From contig JBMNJZ010000001.1 in assembly GCA_050951925.1 (NCBI GenBank), positions 310,001 through 374,000 of the forward strand: a DNA stretch of 64,000 bases, given 5' to 3'. Shown one piece after another: positions 25,968-34,391 of the stretch. Within the stretch, counting starts at the first letter, position 1. Every line of letters begins with the position of its first letter. A program made the position numbers and the translations under genes. The notes under the pieces are model-generated. The model searched no databases and had not been told where the DNA came from. It saw only the letters and a program-made list of their open reading frames with translations. The stretch comes from UBA1046 sp012511325. GTDB taxonomy: Bacteria; Bacillota; Clostridia; Saccharofermentanales; DTU023.

Positions 25968-26732
25968 TCAACCTTGCCATTGACCCAGCAGTGAGCACAT
26001 CCAGTCATTGACATCCATATCATAAACAGCGTGAAGATTTTCCCTGGTCAGAACTTCTTCTATCGCGCCGACTGTCACCAGTTTACCCTTGTTAATGAGC
26101 AGAGCATCCGTACCATATGCTTTGGCAAGAGAGAGATCGTGGACTACGGATACTACAGTTCGGCCTGTGGTGCGGATCCAGTCGCGAATTAAGCCGAGCA
26201 CCTGTTTTTGATACAACAAATCCAAATGATTAGTAGGTTCATCCAGTAGCAACAGCAAAGGATCCTGAGCAAATATCTGGGCCAGAAAGGTTCGTTGCAG
26301 CTCACCGCCCGACAGAGTTAATATTGACTGGTTGCGCAGCTTTGCCAGACCTGTTTTTTCCAGGGCGGCCTCTACCTGCTCAATATCCTGGTCATCCCGC
26401 GGGGAGAAAATGCCGGGGGCATAAGAATAGCGGCCCAGACGCACTACTTCTTCTACCGTAAAAGAGTATCCCATCAGATGGCTCTGGGTCAGGACACCAA
26501 TCCTTTTGGCGATCTCGGTTGGCTTCATTTGCTTAATATCCATACCCTCCCACAGCACTTGACCCGTATAATCCACCCCTTGGGTAATGGCTTTGGCAAT
26601 GGTTGATTTGCCGGCTCCATTCGGCCCTATGATCATAAGCCAGCGCCCTTGCTCCAGCGAGAAACTGACATTGTCCACAATAGTCAGGTTGCCATAGCGC
26701 ACAGTCAAATTTTTTACTTCCAGTATGGGCAT
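25968..26732 (-). CDS. btuD: Cobalamin ABC transporter ATP-binding protein
   Basis: 254 aa ABC ATPase of the FecE/BtuD group. Walker A GPNGAGKST (about residue 36), signature LSGGELQRTFLAQIFAQ, Walker B LLLLDEPTNHLD and switch VVHDLSLA. It powers the BtuC channel. Operon btuFCD with the cobalamin riboswitch at 29015-29169 makes vitamin B12 or another corrinoid the likely cargo rather than a siderophore. Two bases separate it from btuC. Confidence 0.9.
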   Translation of the reverse strand: MPILEVKNLTVRYGNLTIVDNVSFSLEQGRWLMIIGPNGAGKSTIAKAITQGVDYTGQVLWEGMDIKQMKPTEIAKRIGVLTQSHLMGYSFTVEEVVRLGRYSYAPGIFSPRDDQDIEQVEAALEKTGLAKLRNQSILTLSGGELQRTFLAQIFAQDPLLLLLDEPTNHLDLLYQKQVLGLIRDWIRTTGRTVVSVVHDLSLAKAYGTDALLINKGKLVTVGAIEEVLTRENLHAVYDMDVNDWMCSLLGQWQG

Positions 26733-26734
26733 AG

Positions 26735-27766
26735 CTAACTTACCTGTCGTGAGCGGTAAAAAATAATCACAAATACAAAAGAACCAATGAAAGAGGTAAC
26801 AACTCCGATCGGCAGTTCCAGCGGATTAAACAGAATTCTTGCCAACAGATCGGCCAGCATCAGAAATATTGCGCCGGCAAATACAGAAGCGGGCAGTAGT
26901 CGCTTATGATTCGGCCCCACGATCATGCGCACCATATGCGGAGTAACTAAACCAACAAAGGCGATAACACCGCCAATGGAAACACAAACTCCGATCAAGG
27001 CAGAGACGGTAATGAGAATTGTTAGCTTGACACCCTTGACATTGACTCCGATATGTCGGGCATTATCCTCGCCGATAGCAAAGGCATTCAGTTCCCGCGC
27101 CCGACTCAAAATCACTCCGCCAAATATGATCAGCGCACCCAGCAAAACCAGGGCGTTTTGATAACTGGAGCCCTGAAGGCTGCCCATAGTCCAAAAAGTG
27201 ATGTGCCTCAGTTTGTCATAGGCAAAGGTAATAACAAGACTCATGGTCGCTGATACAAACATAGAATAAATGACACCGATGAGAATGATTGTATTGGTAG
27301 AAAGCGAATAATCCAGTCTATAAGCCAGGCTGAGGATCAGAAGCAGCGAAATAAAAGCAAATATAATTGCCATCACCATCGTGCCGGCAAAAGGGAAGGA
27401 GGGGATAGTAATATTGAAGGCAATGGCGATTACCGCACCCAGAGAGGCGCCGGATGAAACACCCAGTGTCGAGCCGTCTGCCAGAGGATTCTTCAGCAGC
27501 CCTTGCATAGCGCCGCCGCATATTGACAGAGATGCTCCCACTAGGGCCACGCAAATCACTCTGGGCAGTCTGACTGACAGTATTATTGGATTCGATATTC
27601 CTTCCGGCACAGGCAAGCCCCAGATGCTGTTCCAGATTGCCCGCGCTGTATCTTTTAGTGGAATGCTGACACTGCCTACACAGACACACAACGCGAAAAC
27701 AGCCACAGTAGCTATGCCAAAAAACAAAAAATCCCGAAGTCTAAAAGATTCCTGCGAACGAGCCAA
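26735..27766 (-). CDS. btuC: Cobalamin ABC transporter permease (FecCD family)
   Basis: About 343 aa, ten or so membrane segments. FecCD hallmarks: RLPRVICVALVGASLSICGGAMQGLLKNPLADGSTLGVSSGASLGAV (in part: GGAMQGLLKNPLADGSTLG), and GFVGLVTPHMVRMIVG-like IAFVGLVTPHMVRMIVG near the C-terminus. Start choice: TTG 27766 has GGAGG eight bases upstream, whereas the longest start, TTG 27781, has none. The gene is preceded by a strong intercistronic hairpin. Forms the BtuCD-F importer. Confidence 0.9.
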   Translation of the reverse strand: MARSQESFRLRDFLFFGIATVAVFALCVCVGSVSIPLKDTARAIWNSIWGLPVPEGISNPIILSVRLPRVICVALVGASLSICGGAMQGLLKNPLADGSTLGVSSGASLGAVIAIAFNITIPSFPFAGTMVMAIIFAFISLLLILSLAYRLDYSLSTNTIILIGVIYSMFVSATMSLVITFAYDKLRHITFWTMGSLQGSSYQNALVLLGALIIFGGVILSRARELNAFAIGEDNARHIGVNVKGVKLTILITVSALIGVCVSIGGVIAFVGLVTPHMVRMIVGPNHKRLLPASVFAGAIFLMLADLLARILFNPLELPIGVVTSFIGSFVFVIIFYRSRQVS

Positions 27767-27792
27767 ATCTGCGGCCTCCAACAGATAATCCG

Positions 27793-27821
27793 GAGGAAGG
27801 AAGCAAAATGCTTCCTTCCTC
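27793..27821 (-). other. Intercistronic hairpin between btuF and btuC
   Basis: Perfect 12-bp stem GAGGAAGGAAGC/GCTTCCTTCCTC with a 5-base loop, no T-run. Probably stabilises the btuF message end and limits read-through or translation into btuC. Confidence 0.7.
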
Positions 27822-27839
27822 TGTTATGCATTAGGCGGC

Positions 27840-28889
27840 TTATTTTCGCGCCATTGTCACATAGACAAATTCATACAGCAATTTCGCACCATCAGCCAGG
27901 CGGGGACCCGGACGAGAAAGCTCATTATTCTGCAAATTCAAAATAGCCTCGTTCTTGACCGCGGTCACATCTCCCCAGCCCTTGCGACTAAGAATTTCCT
28001 CTACAGGGGTAGGGCCCTCGCCGAAGTACATGCTGATCGTCACGATATAGTCAGGATTGCGCTCCAGAACTTGCTCTTCGGAAATTTCCCCCCAGCCTTC
28101 GACATCTTCAAAACAATTTTTCAGCCCTATCAGATTGGCAATCTCGTTCATAAAAGTACCATTGCCTGCAGTCCACAATCCATATTCCAAGGGAGATACT
28201 TCAAAGTACACAGTCTCAGTGCCATCGCCGGTGGCAAGTTCCGCCACTTCGGCAAAGTCAGCTTTCATTCCTTCAATAACGGCATTAGCTTCATCATTCT
28301 TGTCCATAACTGAGCCAATTAAAGCGATTGAAGTATAAACCTCTTCGATATTCGCCGCATCGCAGATAACAACTTTGACGCCTGCTTCCTCCAGTTGGGC
28401 AACTGTCTCCTCGGACTGAGCCATTTTATTCATGAATATAATCTGAGGCTCCAGAGCGATAATTTGTTCAATATTGGTCTCGGCTCCCGATTGAACACTG
28501 GGAATATCAAGGACCTCAGCCGGATAGTCGCAGTACTCGCCGCGTCCGACTAATAGATCTCCGGCTCCCAGAGCCCAGATAATTTCACAGTCGGAAGCAG
28601 TCAGCGCTACAACACGCGTAGCCGGTTCTGTCAGAGTGATCTCCCGGTCGAGCATGTCTGTCACGGTAATCGGACCCTCTGCAGAGTCAGTGGCATCTGC
28701 CTCGCCGGTCGCCTCAGTGGTAGCCTCCGCTGTCGTTTCGGGGATGTCTGCCGTAGTTTCCGCTGGTGCATCCTCGGTGCTTGGCGCAGCTGTTGTCGTT
28801 TCCGGTGCGGCCTTTTTATCACAAGCTGCTACGAAGGTCAGAAGTAAAGCCAGCACACATACTGTCGCCAAAAGTCTGATGAATTTCAT
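27840..28889 (-). CDS. btuF: Cobalamin-binding lipoprotein of ABC transporter
   Basis: 349 aa. Lipoprotein signal with lipobox FVAAC (Cys about residue 22), a 50-residue Thr/Glu/Ala-rich spacer, then a class III periplasmic-binding fold (Peripla_BP_2): TVTDMLDREITLTEPATRVVAL, GRGEYCDYP, EQIIALEPQIIFMN and a C-terminal lobe with WGEISEEQVLERNPDYIV. ATG 28889 follows GGGAGATTTAAA; upstream in-frame codons fall in the attenuator and are rejected. Ligand assigned from the riboswitch, not from binding residues. Confidence 0.9.
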   Translation of the reverse strand: MKFIRLLATVCVLALLLTFVAACDKKAAPETTTAAPSTEDAPAETTADIPETTAEATTEATGEADATDSAEGPITVTDMLDREITLTEPATRVVALTASDCEIIWALGAGDLLVGRGEYCDYPAEVLDIPSVQSGAETNIEQIIALEPQIIFMNKMAQSEETVAQLEEAGVKVVICDAANIEEVYTSIALIGSVMDKNDEANAVIEGMKADFAEVAELATGDGTETVYFEVSPLEYGLWTAGNGTFMNEIANLIGLKNCFEDVEGWGEISEEQVLERNPDYIVTISMYFGEGPTPVEEILSRKGWGDVTAVKNEAILNLQNNELSRPGPRLADGAKLLYEFVYVTMARK

Positions 28890-28933
28890 TTTAAATCTCC
28901 CTTCTCTGATTTTTGAATAGAGAAAGAGCAAAC

Positions 28934-28967
28934 AAAAAAGTTGCTCCTCCAGATTGAGAAGCAACTT
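28934..28967 (-). terminator. Attenuator terminator in the btuF leader
   Basis: On the minus strand AAGTTGCT-x-CTC pairs with GAG-x-AGCAACTT across a 6-base loop and is followed by TTTTTTG. It lies between the riboswitch aptamer and btuF, the place of a transcriptional expression platform. Confidence 0.85.
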
Positions 28968-29014
28968 AGACTTACACAATAAGACTGCACTGTTTCACTC
29001 AATCCCAGAAGCTG

Positions 29015-29169
29015 ATGAGTAAACAGGTCTCCCGGCTTAGCTTCTACCTACCAGGACGCCTTCCCGCCTCATGCGGCAGTGACAAATGTCCTTTCGTCAG
29101 CTTCACGGTTACTGGGATAGCTCAGAACTCTCATCCGATTCCCTCGGCTTCGCGCCGTGATTTACTCAT
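29015..29169 (-). promoter_or_regulatory. Cobalamin (AdoCbl-type) riboswitch
   Basis: Minus-strand RNA with all core elements: P1 arms ATGAGTAAA and TTTACTCAT; GAGGGAATCGGATGAGAGT core entry; GAGCTATCCCAGTAACCGTGA-type junction (in part); the B12-box region GTCACTGCCGC...GGCGGGAAGGC; and AAGCCGGGAGACCTGTTTAC at the 3' side. Binding of the corrinoid would switch off btuFCD through the terminator at 28934-28967. Downstream CAGCTTCTGGGAT can also pair with ATCCCAG...GAAGCTG inside the aptamer, a plausible competing structure. Confidence 0.95.
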
Positions 29170-29245
29170 TAATCGCACTCTATTCAGTTAAGACAAATTA
29201 TGTCACTGAGAATACACGCTGTCAAATCGGTAGATTATTGCTTCT

Positions 29246-29271
29246 GCGCCAATTTTGCGCAAAATTGGCGC
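29246..29271. repeat. 26-bp perfect palindrome
   Basis: GCGCCAATTTTGCGC with its complement forms a perfect dyad of 26 bp just upstream of the predicted mgtE promoter. It is not followed by a T-run in either direction, so it looks more like a protein-binding site than a terminator. Confidence 0.7.
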
Positions 29272-29277
29272 TTTGGC

Positions 29278-29306
29278 TTGAGCTGTCAATTTCTCTGTGA
29301 TATTCT
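29278..29306 (+). promoter_or_regulatory. Predicted mgtE promoter
   Basis: TTGAGC (29278-29283), 17 bases, TATTCT (29301-29306). Transcription would start near 29313 and give a leader of about 255 bases before mgtE. Located 6 bases after the palindrome. Confidence 0.55.
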
Positions 29307-29344
29307 TAGGGATGGCTAAAAATGTTTTAAGGGGGAGAGTTCGG

Positions 29345-29440
29345 ATGGATGTTCACTTATGCAGCAAAGCTGAGTCAGACGAGTATCGACCGTGGCGCAA
29401 TTGTCACATAGATGGACTCTTGCCCGGAGAAGTGTTTTAG
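29345..29440 (+). CDS. Possible 31-aa leader peptide upstream of mgtE
   Basis: ATG 29345 to TAG 29438-29440, encoding 31 residues that begin MDVHLCSKAESDEYRPW. It is preceded by AAGGGGGAGAG with a 5-base gap, a better ribosome site than that of mgtE itself. No known family is recognised and there is no hydrophobic segment. The remaining 128 bases before mgtE hold only short inverted repeats. Could be a chance frame, but promoter, ribosome site and position fit a regulatory uORF. Confidence 0.4.
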   Translation: MDVHLCSKAESDEYRPWRNCHIDGLLPGEVF

Positions 29441-29568
29441 AGTATAAGTGCTACTGCTTATGTAATTTGCCGTATTATACACTTCGCCAGATAGTCTCTC
29501 TGATGAATTAAGATTTCCGCATAACTGAATATTATCATCCTGCTTCTCTCTATTATTGGGGGTAGAGC

Positions 29569-30918
29569 ATGATAGAAGAGGCGATATTTGAAGAATTGCT
29601 GGAATTACTTGATCGGCGTGATTTTCGCACGCTGAAGATAAAGCTGGCCGAACTGCACGAAGCCGATGTGGCTGAGTTTATCGAGGAACACAGCCCGGAT
29701 AAAGCGGCTATTATCTTCCGTCTATTGCCTAAGCCGCAAGCCGCTGAGGTCTTCAGTTTGTTGGACAGCGATCAGCGCCGTATTTTGGTCACTGCTTTTA
29801 CCGATCAGGAAGTCTCCGACATTATCGAGGAACTTTACACCGATGATGCCGTAGATTTTCTGGAAGAGCTGCCTGCTAACGCTGTCAACAGGGTTTTGAG
29901 TCTGGCCACGCCGGATACCAGAAAACTGCTCAATCATTATATGAAGTTCGAGGAAGACACTGCCGGCAGCATCATGACCTCGGAATATGTCATGCTCCAT
30001 CCTTCTTATACGGTAGCTGAAGCAATACGATATATCCGGGCTCACGGCGCCGACCGGGAAACAATTTATACCTGCTATATTTCCGATCCGACCAGGCGCT
30101 TGATCGGCGTTGTTTCCGTGCGTCAGCTTCTATTGGCTAATGATGCTCAGATGATTAGTGAAGTGATGGAAGAGAATGTTATCTCCGTCGAAGTCGATAC
30201 GGACCAGGAAGAGGTAACTAATATATTTACCGATTATGATCTGATCGCTCTGCCGGTGGTGGACAAAGAGAATCGTCTGGTAGGTATTGTAACTATCGAC
30301 GACATTTTGGACGTTGTACGCCAAGAGGCCACCGAGGATATGGCAAAGATGGCCGGTTTGCGCCCATCGGAAAAACCTTATCTGAAGACCTCTGTTTGGT
30401 CACTGGCCAGCCATCGTATGGTCTGGCTGTTGGTACTGATGGTTTCAGGCATGATCAACGGTATGATTCTGGAGCATTATGAACACGCCTTTATCGCTCT
30501 GCCGATTCTGGTATCTTTCGTTCCCATGCTGACAGGCACCGGGGGCAATTCCGGAGCTCAGAGCAGCGTGATTGTGATCCGCAGCATGGTGCTGGGAGAG
30601 ATACAGTTTTGCGATCTGGGCAAGGTAATCTGGAAAGAATTCAGAATCGGTCTTCTTGCAGGCTTGGCCTTATCCGCTGTGAATTTCCTGCGCATTTATC
30701 TGTCCTACGGGCATAGTTTTGCGCTGGCGCTGACGGTCTCCCTCGCCTTGGTCATGATTGTAATCTTCGCTAAGATCTGTGGTGCTATCATGCCGATACT
30801 GGCAAAAAAAGTAGGCCTTGACCCGGCGACCATGGCCTCGCCAATGATTACCACTATTGTCGATGTGCTGGGCTTGATTATCTACTTCAATATTGCCATG
30901 GCTATATTGAATATCTGA
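29569..30918 (+). CDS. mgtE: Magnesium transporter MgtE
   Basis: 449 aa, full length. N-terminal superhelical domain (LAELHEADVAEFIEEHSPDKAAIIFRLLPK in part), two CBS domains (about residues 140-255: TVAEAIRYIRAHG, IDDILDVVRQEATEDMAKMAGL in part), a plug helix and five membrane segments from about residue 285. The channel motif GTGGNSGAQSSVIVIRSMVLGE is present (in part: TGTGGNSGAQSS). Acidic CBS/N domains close the channel when cytosolic Mg2+ is high. Start ATG 29569 has TTGGGGGTAGAGC upstream. No M-box core was seen in the leader. Confidence 0.95.
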   Translation: MIEEAIFEELLELLDRRDFRTLKIKLAELHEADVAEFIEEHSPDKAAIIFRLLPKPQAAEVFSLLDSDQRRILVTAFTDQEVSDIIEELYTDDAVDFLEELPANAVNRVLSLATPDTRKLLNHYMKFEEDTAGSIMTSEYVMLHPSYTVAEAIRYIRAHGADRETIYTCYISDPTRRLIGVVSVRQLLLANDAQMISEVMEENVISVEVDTDQEEVTNIFTDYDLIALPVVDKENRLVGIVTIDDILDVVRQEATEDMAKMAGLRPSEKPYLKTSVWSLASHRMVWLLVLMVSGMINGMILEHYEHAFIALPILVSFVPMLTGTGGNSGAQSSVIVIRSMVLGEIQFCDLGKVIWKEFRIGLLAGLALSAVNFLRIYLSYGHSFALALTVSLALVMIVIFAKICGAIMPILAKKVGLDPATMASPMITTIVDVLGLIIYFNIAMAILNI

Positions 30919-30998
30919 AAATCCATCGATCTTGATTGTTTTGATCGCTCTGTCTTGCCCGGCGACCCGACGGCTGCTGTTTTAATGCGGGGAAATGC

Positions 30999-32888
30999 TC
31001 AAATGCCGATTCTGAGAAAAACATGAAAAGCGCTGCCCTGGCCCAGGGTGCTTTCGACTGTGGCATAGCCGTGATAAAGACGGGCAATATGTTTAACAAT
31101 CGAAAGGCCCAGCCCGGTACCGCCGAGTTCGCGCGAACGACTGCGCTCAACACGGTAAAAGCGCTCGAAGAGCCGATCTTGTTGGTCGGCGGGAATGCCC
31201 AGTCCGTTATCGCGCACAGTCAGAACGATCATGCGCAGACGGGAAACAGCATATCTGTCGGTATCGGAATAGCTAATTTCCGCTTCGTCAGCTTCTGCGG
31301 CATTTTGCTCGCTCTCAGTGGCATCGCGCACCGTAATCCAGACTTTACCGCCTATTTCATTATATTTAATGGCATTATCGATCAGATTGATCAGGATCTG
31401 CTTGATCCGGTCTCTGTCAGCCCGGACATTGAGGACGGAATCATCCAGTTCCGGCAGCAGGTAGACCTTGTTTTCGTGAGCATAATCATCGAGCAAAACC
31501 ACGACTTCGTCAATCAGCTCGCTGAGATCGAAATCAGTAATATTGCGCTCTGTTGTCTCGTTTTCAATGGCGGAGAGAAAGAGGATGTCATTGATCAGAT
31601 ATTCCAGTCTTTCTGCCTCCACATCGATAATATTGACGAAATGCCGCACAGTTTCGAGCTTGAGATCTTGCTTGCTGCGCAAGGTTTCAATAAAACCGCG
31701 AATTGAGGTCAGCGGAGAGCGCAATTCATGGGTGACATTGGCGACAAATTCAGAGCGCATCTCTTCGGCTTGGTAGGAGTCCGTAATATCGGTAAAGCTC
31801 AGCACAATAATGCCGCGAGCGGGCTCGGTCTGAACCGGGGAAGCAACCAGTCGGAATCTGCGCAAGCCATACGGCATGCGGAGAGTCATCTGGGTTTTAA
31901 TGCTCTTGTCCTCCAGCCTGGCCCTGGCAGTCAACTCTTCCACTCTGTTATCCTGAGTCAGTAAGATCAGCGGGCAGGAAGATTCCGAAGGCAGAAGCGA
32001 ACGGCCAAAGGCGGTCAGAGCTCTCTGATTAAGAGACAGCACCCAATCATACTCATCGACAACTATGATCAGATCCTGAATGCTATTAAGGATTGCGCTT
32101 AGATGGGCAGCATATTCCTCTTGCTTGCGGTGGCTGTCCTGCCAGGCATATGCCATTTCATTAAAAGCCAGCGACAATTCCCGCAGATCACTGGTATCGA
32201 GATGGACATCAGGTATTCTGGTGGAATAATCGCCCTGTCGCAGCGCCAGTGCGGCTTCTTCCAGCTGATGCAGAGGCTTGGTGATTTTGCGCAGATTGGA
32301 CAGCGCAATCAAAATCAGCAGTACAGCGGCGAAAATCATGGTGACAAAGATCACCGAGGTAAAGCTAACCAGATTAGAATAGAGTGAAGCCAGTGGCGAG
32401 GCAATCCGAACAATATTGTCTTGTTCCTGATTGTACAGCGCATAGTACATCAGTTCCTGATTTAGAGTCTTGCTTTTTCTGATTGAGACAGCGCTTTGTC
32501 TGTTTTTCAGAGCCAATCTGACCTCTTCCCGATTAGCATGATTGTCCAGACCGGCCAGATTCCCCTCGCTGTCATACAATATCTCCCCGGTCGCGGAGAT
32601 GACAGTTGCCCTCAGCATCCTGTTATCTTCCTCCGGCTTAGTGTCAGCCATATACTCCGAACCGATAACATCGGGATTGTTGGCAAAAGAATCTACAATG
32701 CTCGCAAACGCCTTCGCATAGGGAACTCCGTCATTAATATCCCGGGCAAAAGAAAAAGCGGCGGCCGCCAGATATTGCTTTTCCGCCGCCTGATTTACTC
32801 TGCGCAGCTGCATAAACCCCGCGCCGCCTGTGATTAGTATGGCGGCCAGCACAACAGCGACAATCAGTATAATAAGCCGTTTTCTCAT
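30999..32888 (-). CDS. phoR: Phosphate-regulon sensor histidine kinase PhoR
   Basis: 629 aa. Membrane segment at residues 5-25, extracytoplasmic sensor to about 170, second membrane segment about 172-197, HAMP (ITKPLHQLEEAALALRQGDY), PAS domain (about 265-375), phosphoacceptor His in FVANVTHELRSPLTSIRGF (about 390), then the ATPase with N box DNAIKYN, DNGLGIP and GTGLGLSIVKH. Overlaps phoB by ATGA, so coupled. It is the last gene of pstSCAB-phoU-phoBR; the pairing with Pst and PhoU supports phosphate sensing. Converges with mgtE. Confidence 0.93.
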   Translation of the reverse strand: MRKRLIILIVAVVLAAILITGGAGFMQLRRVNQAAEKQYLAAAAFSFARDINDGVPYAKAFASIVDSFANNPDVIGSEYMADTKPEEDNRMLRATVISATGEILYDSEGNLAGLDNHANREEVRLALKNRQSAVSIRKSKTLNQELMYYALYNQEQDNIVRIASPLASLYSNLVSFTSVIFVTMIFAAVLLILIALSNLRKITKPLHQLEEAALALRQGDYSTRIPDVHLDTSDLRELSLAFNEMAYAWQDSHRKQEEYAAHLSAILNSIQDLIIVVDEYDWVLSLNQRALTAFGRSLLPSESSCPLILLTQDNRVEELTARARLEDKSIKTQMTLRMPYGLRRFRLVASPVQTEPARGIIVLSFTDITDSYQAEEMRSEFVANVTHELRSPLTSIRGFIETLRSKQDLKLETVRHFVNIIDVEAERLEYLINDILFLSAIENETTERNITDFDLSELIDEVVVLLDDYAHENKVYLLPELDDSVLNVRADRDRIKQILINLIDNAIKYNEIGGKVWITVRDATESEQNAAEADEAEISYSDTDRYAVSRLRMIVLTVRDNGLGIPADQQDRLFERFYRVERSRSRELGGTGLGLSIVKHIARLYHGYATVESTLGQGSAFHVFLRIGI

Positions 32889-33655
32889 TTGTCGTCAGTG
32901 AAACGGTAACCGCGTCCCCTCACAGTTTCAATATATACCGGGTTCGCGCTGTCATCTTCTATTTTGCGCCGGAGCTGCCGGATGTGAACATCGACGGTTC
33001 TGGTTTCGCCGGCAAAGTCATAACCCCAGACGTGATTGAGCAGATCGTCGCGACTGTAGGCAATGCCGCGGTTCTGCATCAGAAATTTCAGCAATTCGTA
33101 TTCACGATTGGTCATCGTTATGGGAGTGCCGTCTTTGTAAACCTGGTGTCTGGCATCATCTAAGAGTATTTTGTCGAAGGCGATAAGGTTCGTACGGCTT
33201 TTCCCGTCCGAGGTCGGTATGGCGGCTTCAGTTGCGCCTTCGCCGGCAGCGAGGTCGACGCGCGGGATATAGGAGCGGCGGATCAAAGCTTTGACCCGGG
33301 AGAGAAGCTCCCGGATGCCAAAAGGCTTGGTCAGATAATCATCCGCGCCCAGATCGAGGCCCTTGACCTTGTCTTGTTCCGCACTTCGCGCCGTGAGCAT
33401 CAGAATGGGGGTTTCCGCGTACGCGGGCATATTGCGGAGACGGGTACAGATGGCAAAGCCGTCCATACCGGGCAACATAATGTCCAGAATAAACAGCAGC
33501 GGCTCTATTTTCTGAGCTTCCAGAGCCGGGAACAGCTCCTGGCCGGAATCGAAAACTAAGGTATCATAATTTTCAGTTTGTAGATTGTACTGGATCAGTT
33601 CCGCAATTACGGCATCGTCTTCAACAATAATAATTTTAGGCTTAGCCATCGTCAT
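32885..33655 (-). CDS. phoB: Phosphate-regulon response regulator PhoB/PhoP
   Basis: 256 aa OmpR-family regulator. Receiver domain with acidic pocket VEDD, phosphoacceptor Asp in LFILDIMLPGMDG (about residue 59), Thr in LMLTARS and Lys in YLTKPFG. A linker of about 25 residues is followed by a winged helix with TRTVDVHIRQLRRKIED and ETVRGRGYRF. It overlaps the phoU stop by about 14 bases; the internal Met at 33649 is an alternative start. The candidate PhoP box at 38497-38524 would be its autoregulatory target. Confidence 0.93.
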   Translation of the reverse strand: MTMAKPKIIIVEDDAVIAELIQYNLQTENYDTLVFDSGQELFPALEAQKIEPLLFILDIMLPGMDGFAICTRLRNMPAYAETPILMLTARSAEQDKVKGLDLGADDYLTKPFGIRELLSRVKALIRRSYIPRVDLAAGEGATEAAIPTSDGKSRTNLIAFDKILLDDARHQVYKDGTPITMTNREYELLKFLMQNRGIAYSRDDLLNHVWGYDFAGETRTVDVHIRQLRRKIEDDSANPVYIETVRGRGYRFTDDK

Positions 33656-34340
33656 GCTCTAATTCTATCTGACCCTCCTCTTCGAGATAATAGGCGTGGC
33701 GCCCGTCTATATAGTATATCACCCATTCAGCAACATTTTGCGCGTGAGCGGCTGCCCGTTCAAAATCTTTGCTGATCAGGAGTAACTCAGCCAGGCTATT
33801 CATTGCTTCGCCCTTGTCTTTCATCTGCTCAATCAGGCCGGAAGACACCTTTTGATAGATTTCATTAATAGGCTGCTCCATCTGAATGGTCAGGGCGGCC
33901 TTGGTTTTGTCCCTTGAGACATAGGAATCCAGCGCGGCGCGCAGAATCTGCCTGGTCAGCTCAGCCAAGCGGATCAGATCCGGCGGGATGGTCATGGTAT
34001 TGCCGAGCCCATGCAAGTGCAGAGTATGGCCGGCAATTTCGACGGCGTGGTCGGCGATTCTCTCCAGATCAGTGATCAGTTTCAGATTTGAAGTCACATC
34101 ACGGAGATCCCGCGCTACAGGCTGCTGCAGCGCAATCAAGCGGACACATTGGCGGTCAATTTCTCTTTCCTGTTCGTCGATCAAATCATCTCCGGCTATT
34201 ACCTGCTTGGACAGTTCGCTGTCAGCATTGAAAAGAGCGTCAGTAGCCAGTGTCAATGCTTTTTCTACGGCGGCTCCCATCCGGATAATCTGTTCATGTA
34301 AATAGCGAATCTCATTCTGAAATTCTTGTCTTGACGTCAT
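33642..34340 (-). CDS. phoU: Phosphate signalling protein PhoU
   Basis: 232 aa, all-helical duplicated PhoU repeats: IIRMGAAVEKALTLATDAL and DDLIDEQEREIDRQC in the first half, LERIADHAVEIAGHTL in the middle and FERAAAHAQNVAEWVIY near the end. These E/DxxxD metal motifs are typical. PhoU couples the Pst transporter to PhoR and restrains the regulon when phosphate is ample. Start ATG 34340 has ACGAGGTATCGAC upstream; 51 bases after pstB. Confidence 0.94.
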   Translation of the reverse strand: MTSRQEFQNEIRYLHEQIIRMGAAVEKALTLATDALFNADSELSKQVIAGDDLIDEQEREIDRQCVRLIALQQPVARDLRDVTSNLKLITDLERIADHAVEIAGHTLHLHGLGNTMTIPPDLIRLAELTRQILRAALDSYVSRDKTKAALTIQMEQPINEIYQKVSSGLIEQMKDKGEAMNSLAELLLISKDFERAAAHAQNVAEWVIYYIDGRHAYYLEEEGQIELEHDDG

Positions 34341-34391
34341 GTCGATACCTCGTCTTTTAAAATGCTTTTAAACCATTGTTGTGGCTATAAA

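Noticed and set aside
29307..29568. M-box (Mg2+) riboswitch before mgtE
   Set aside because: Only GCTACTGC resembles the M-box; the GTTAGGTGAGGCTCC-type core is absent.
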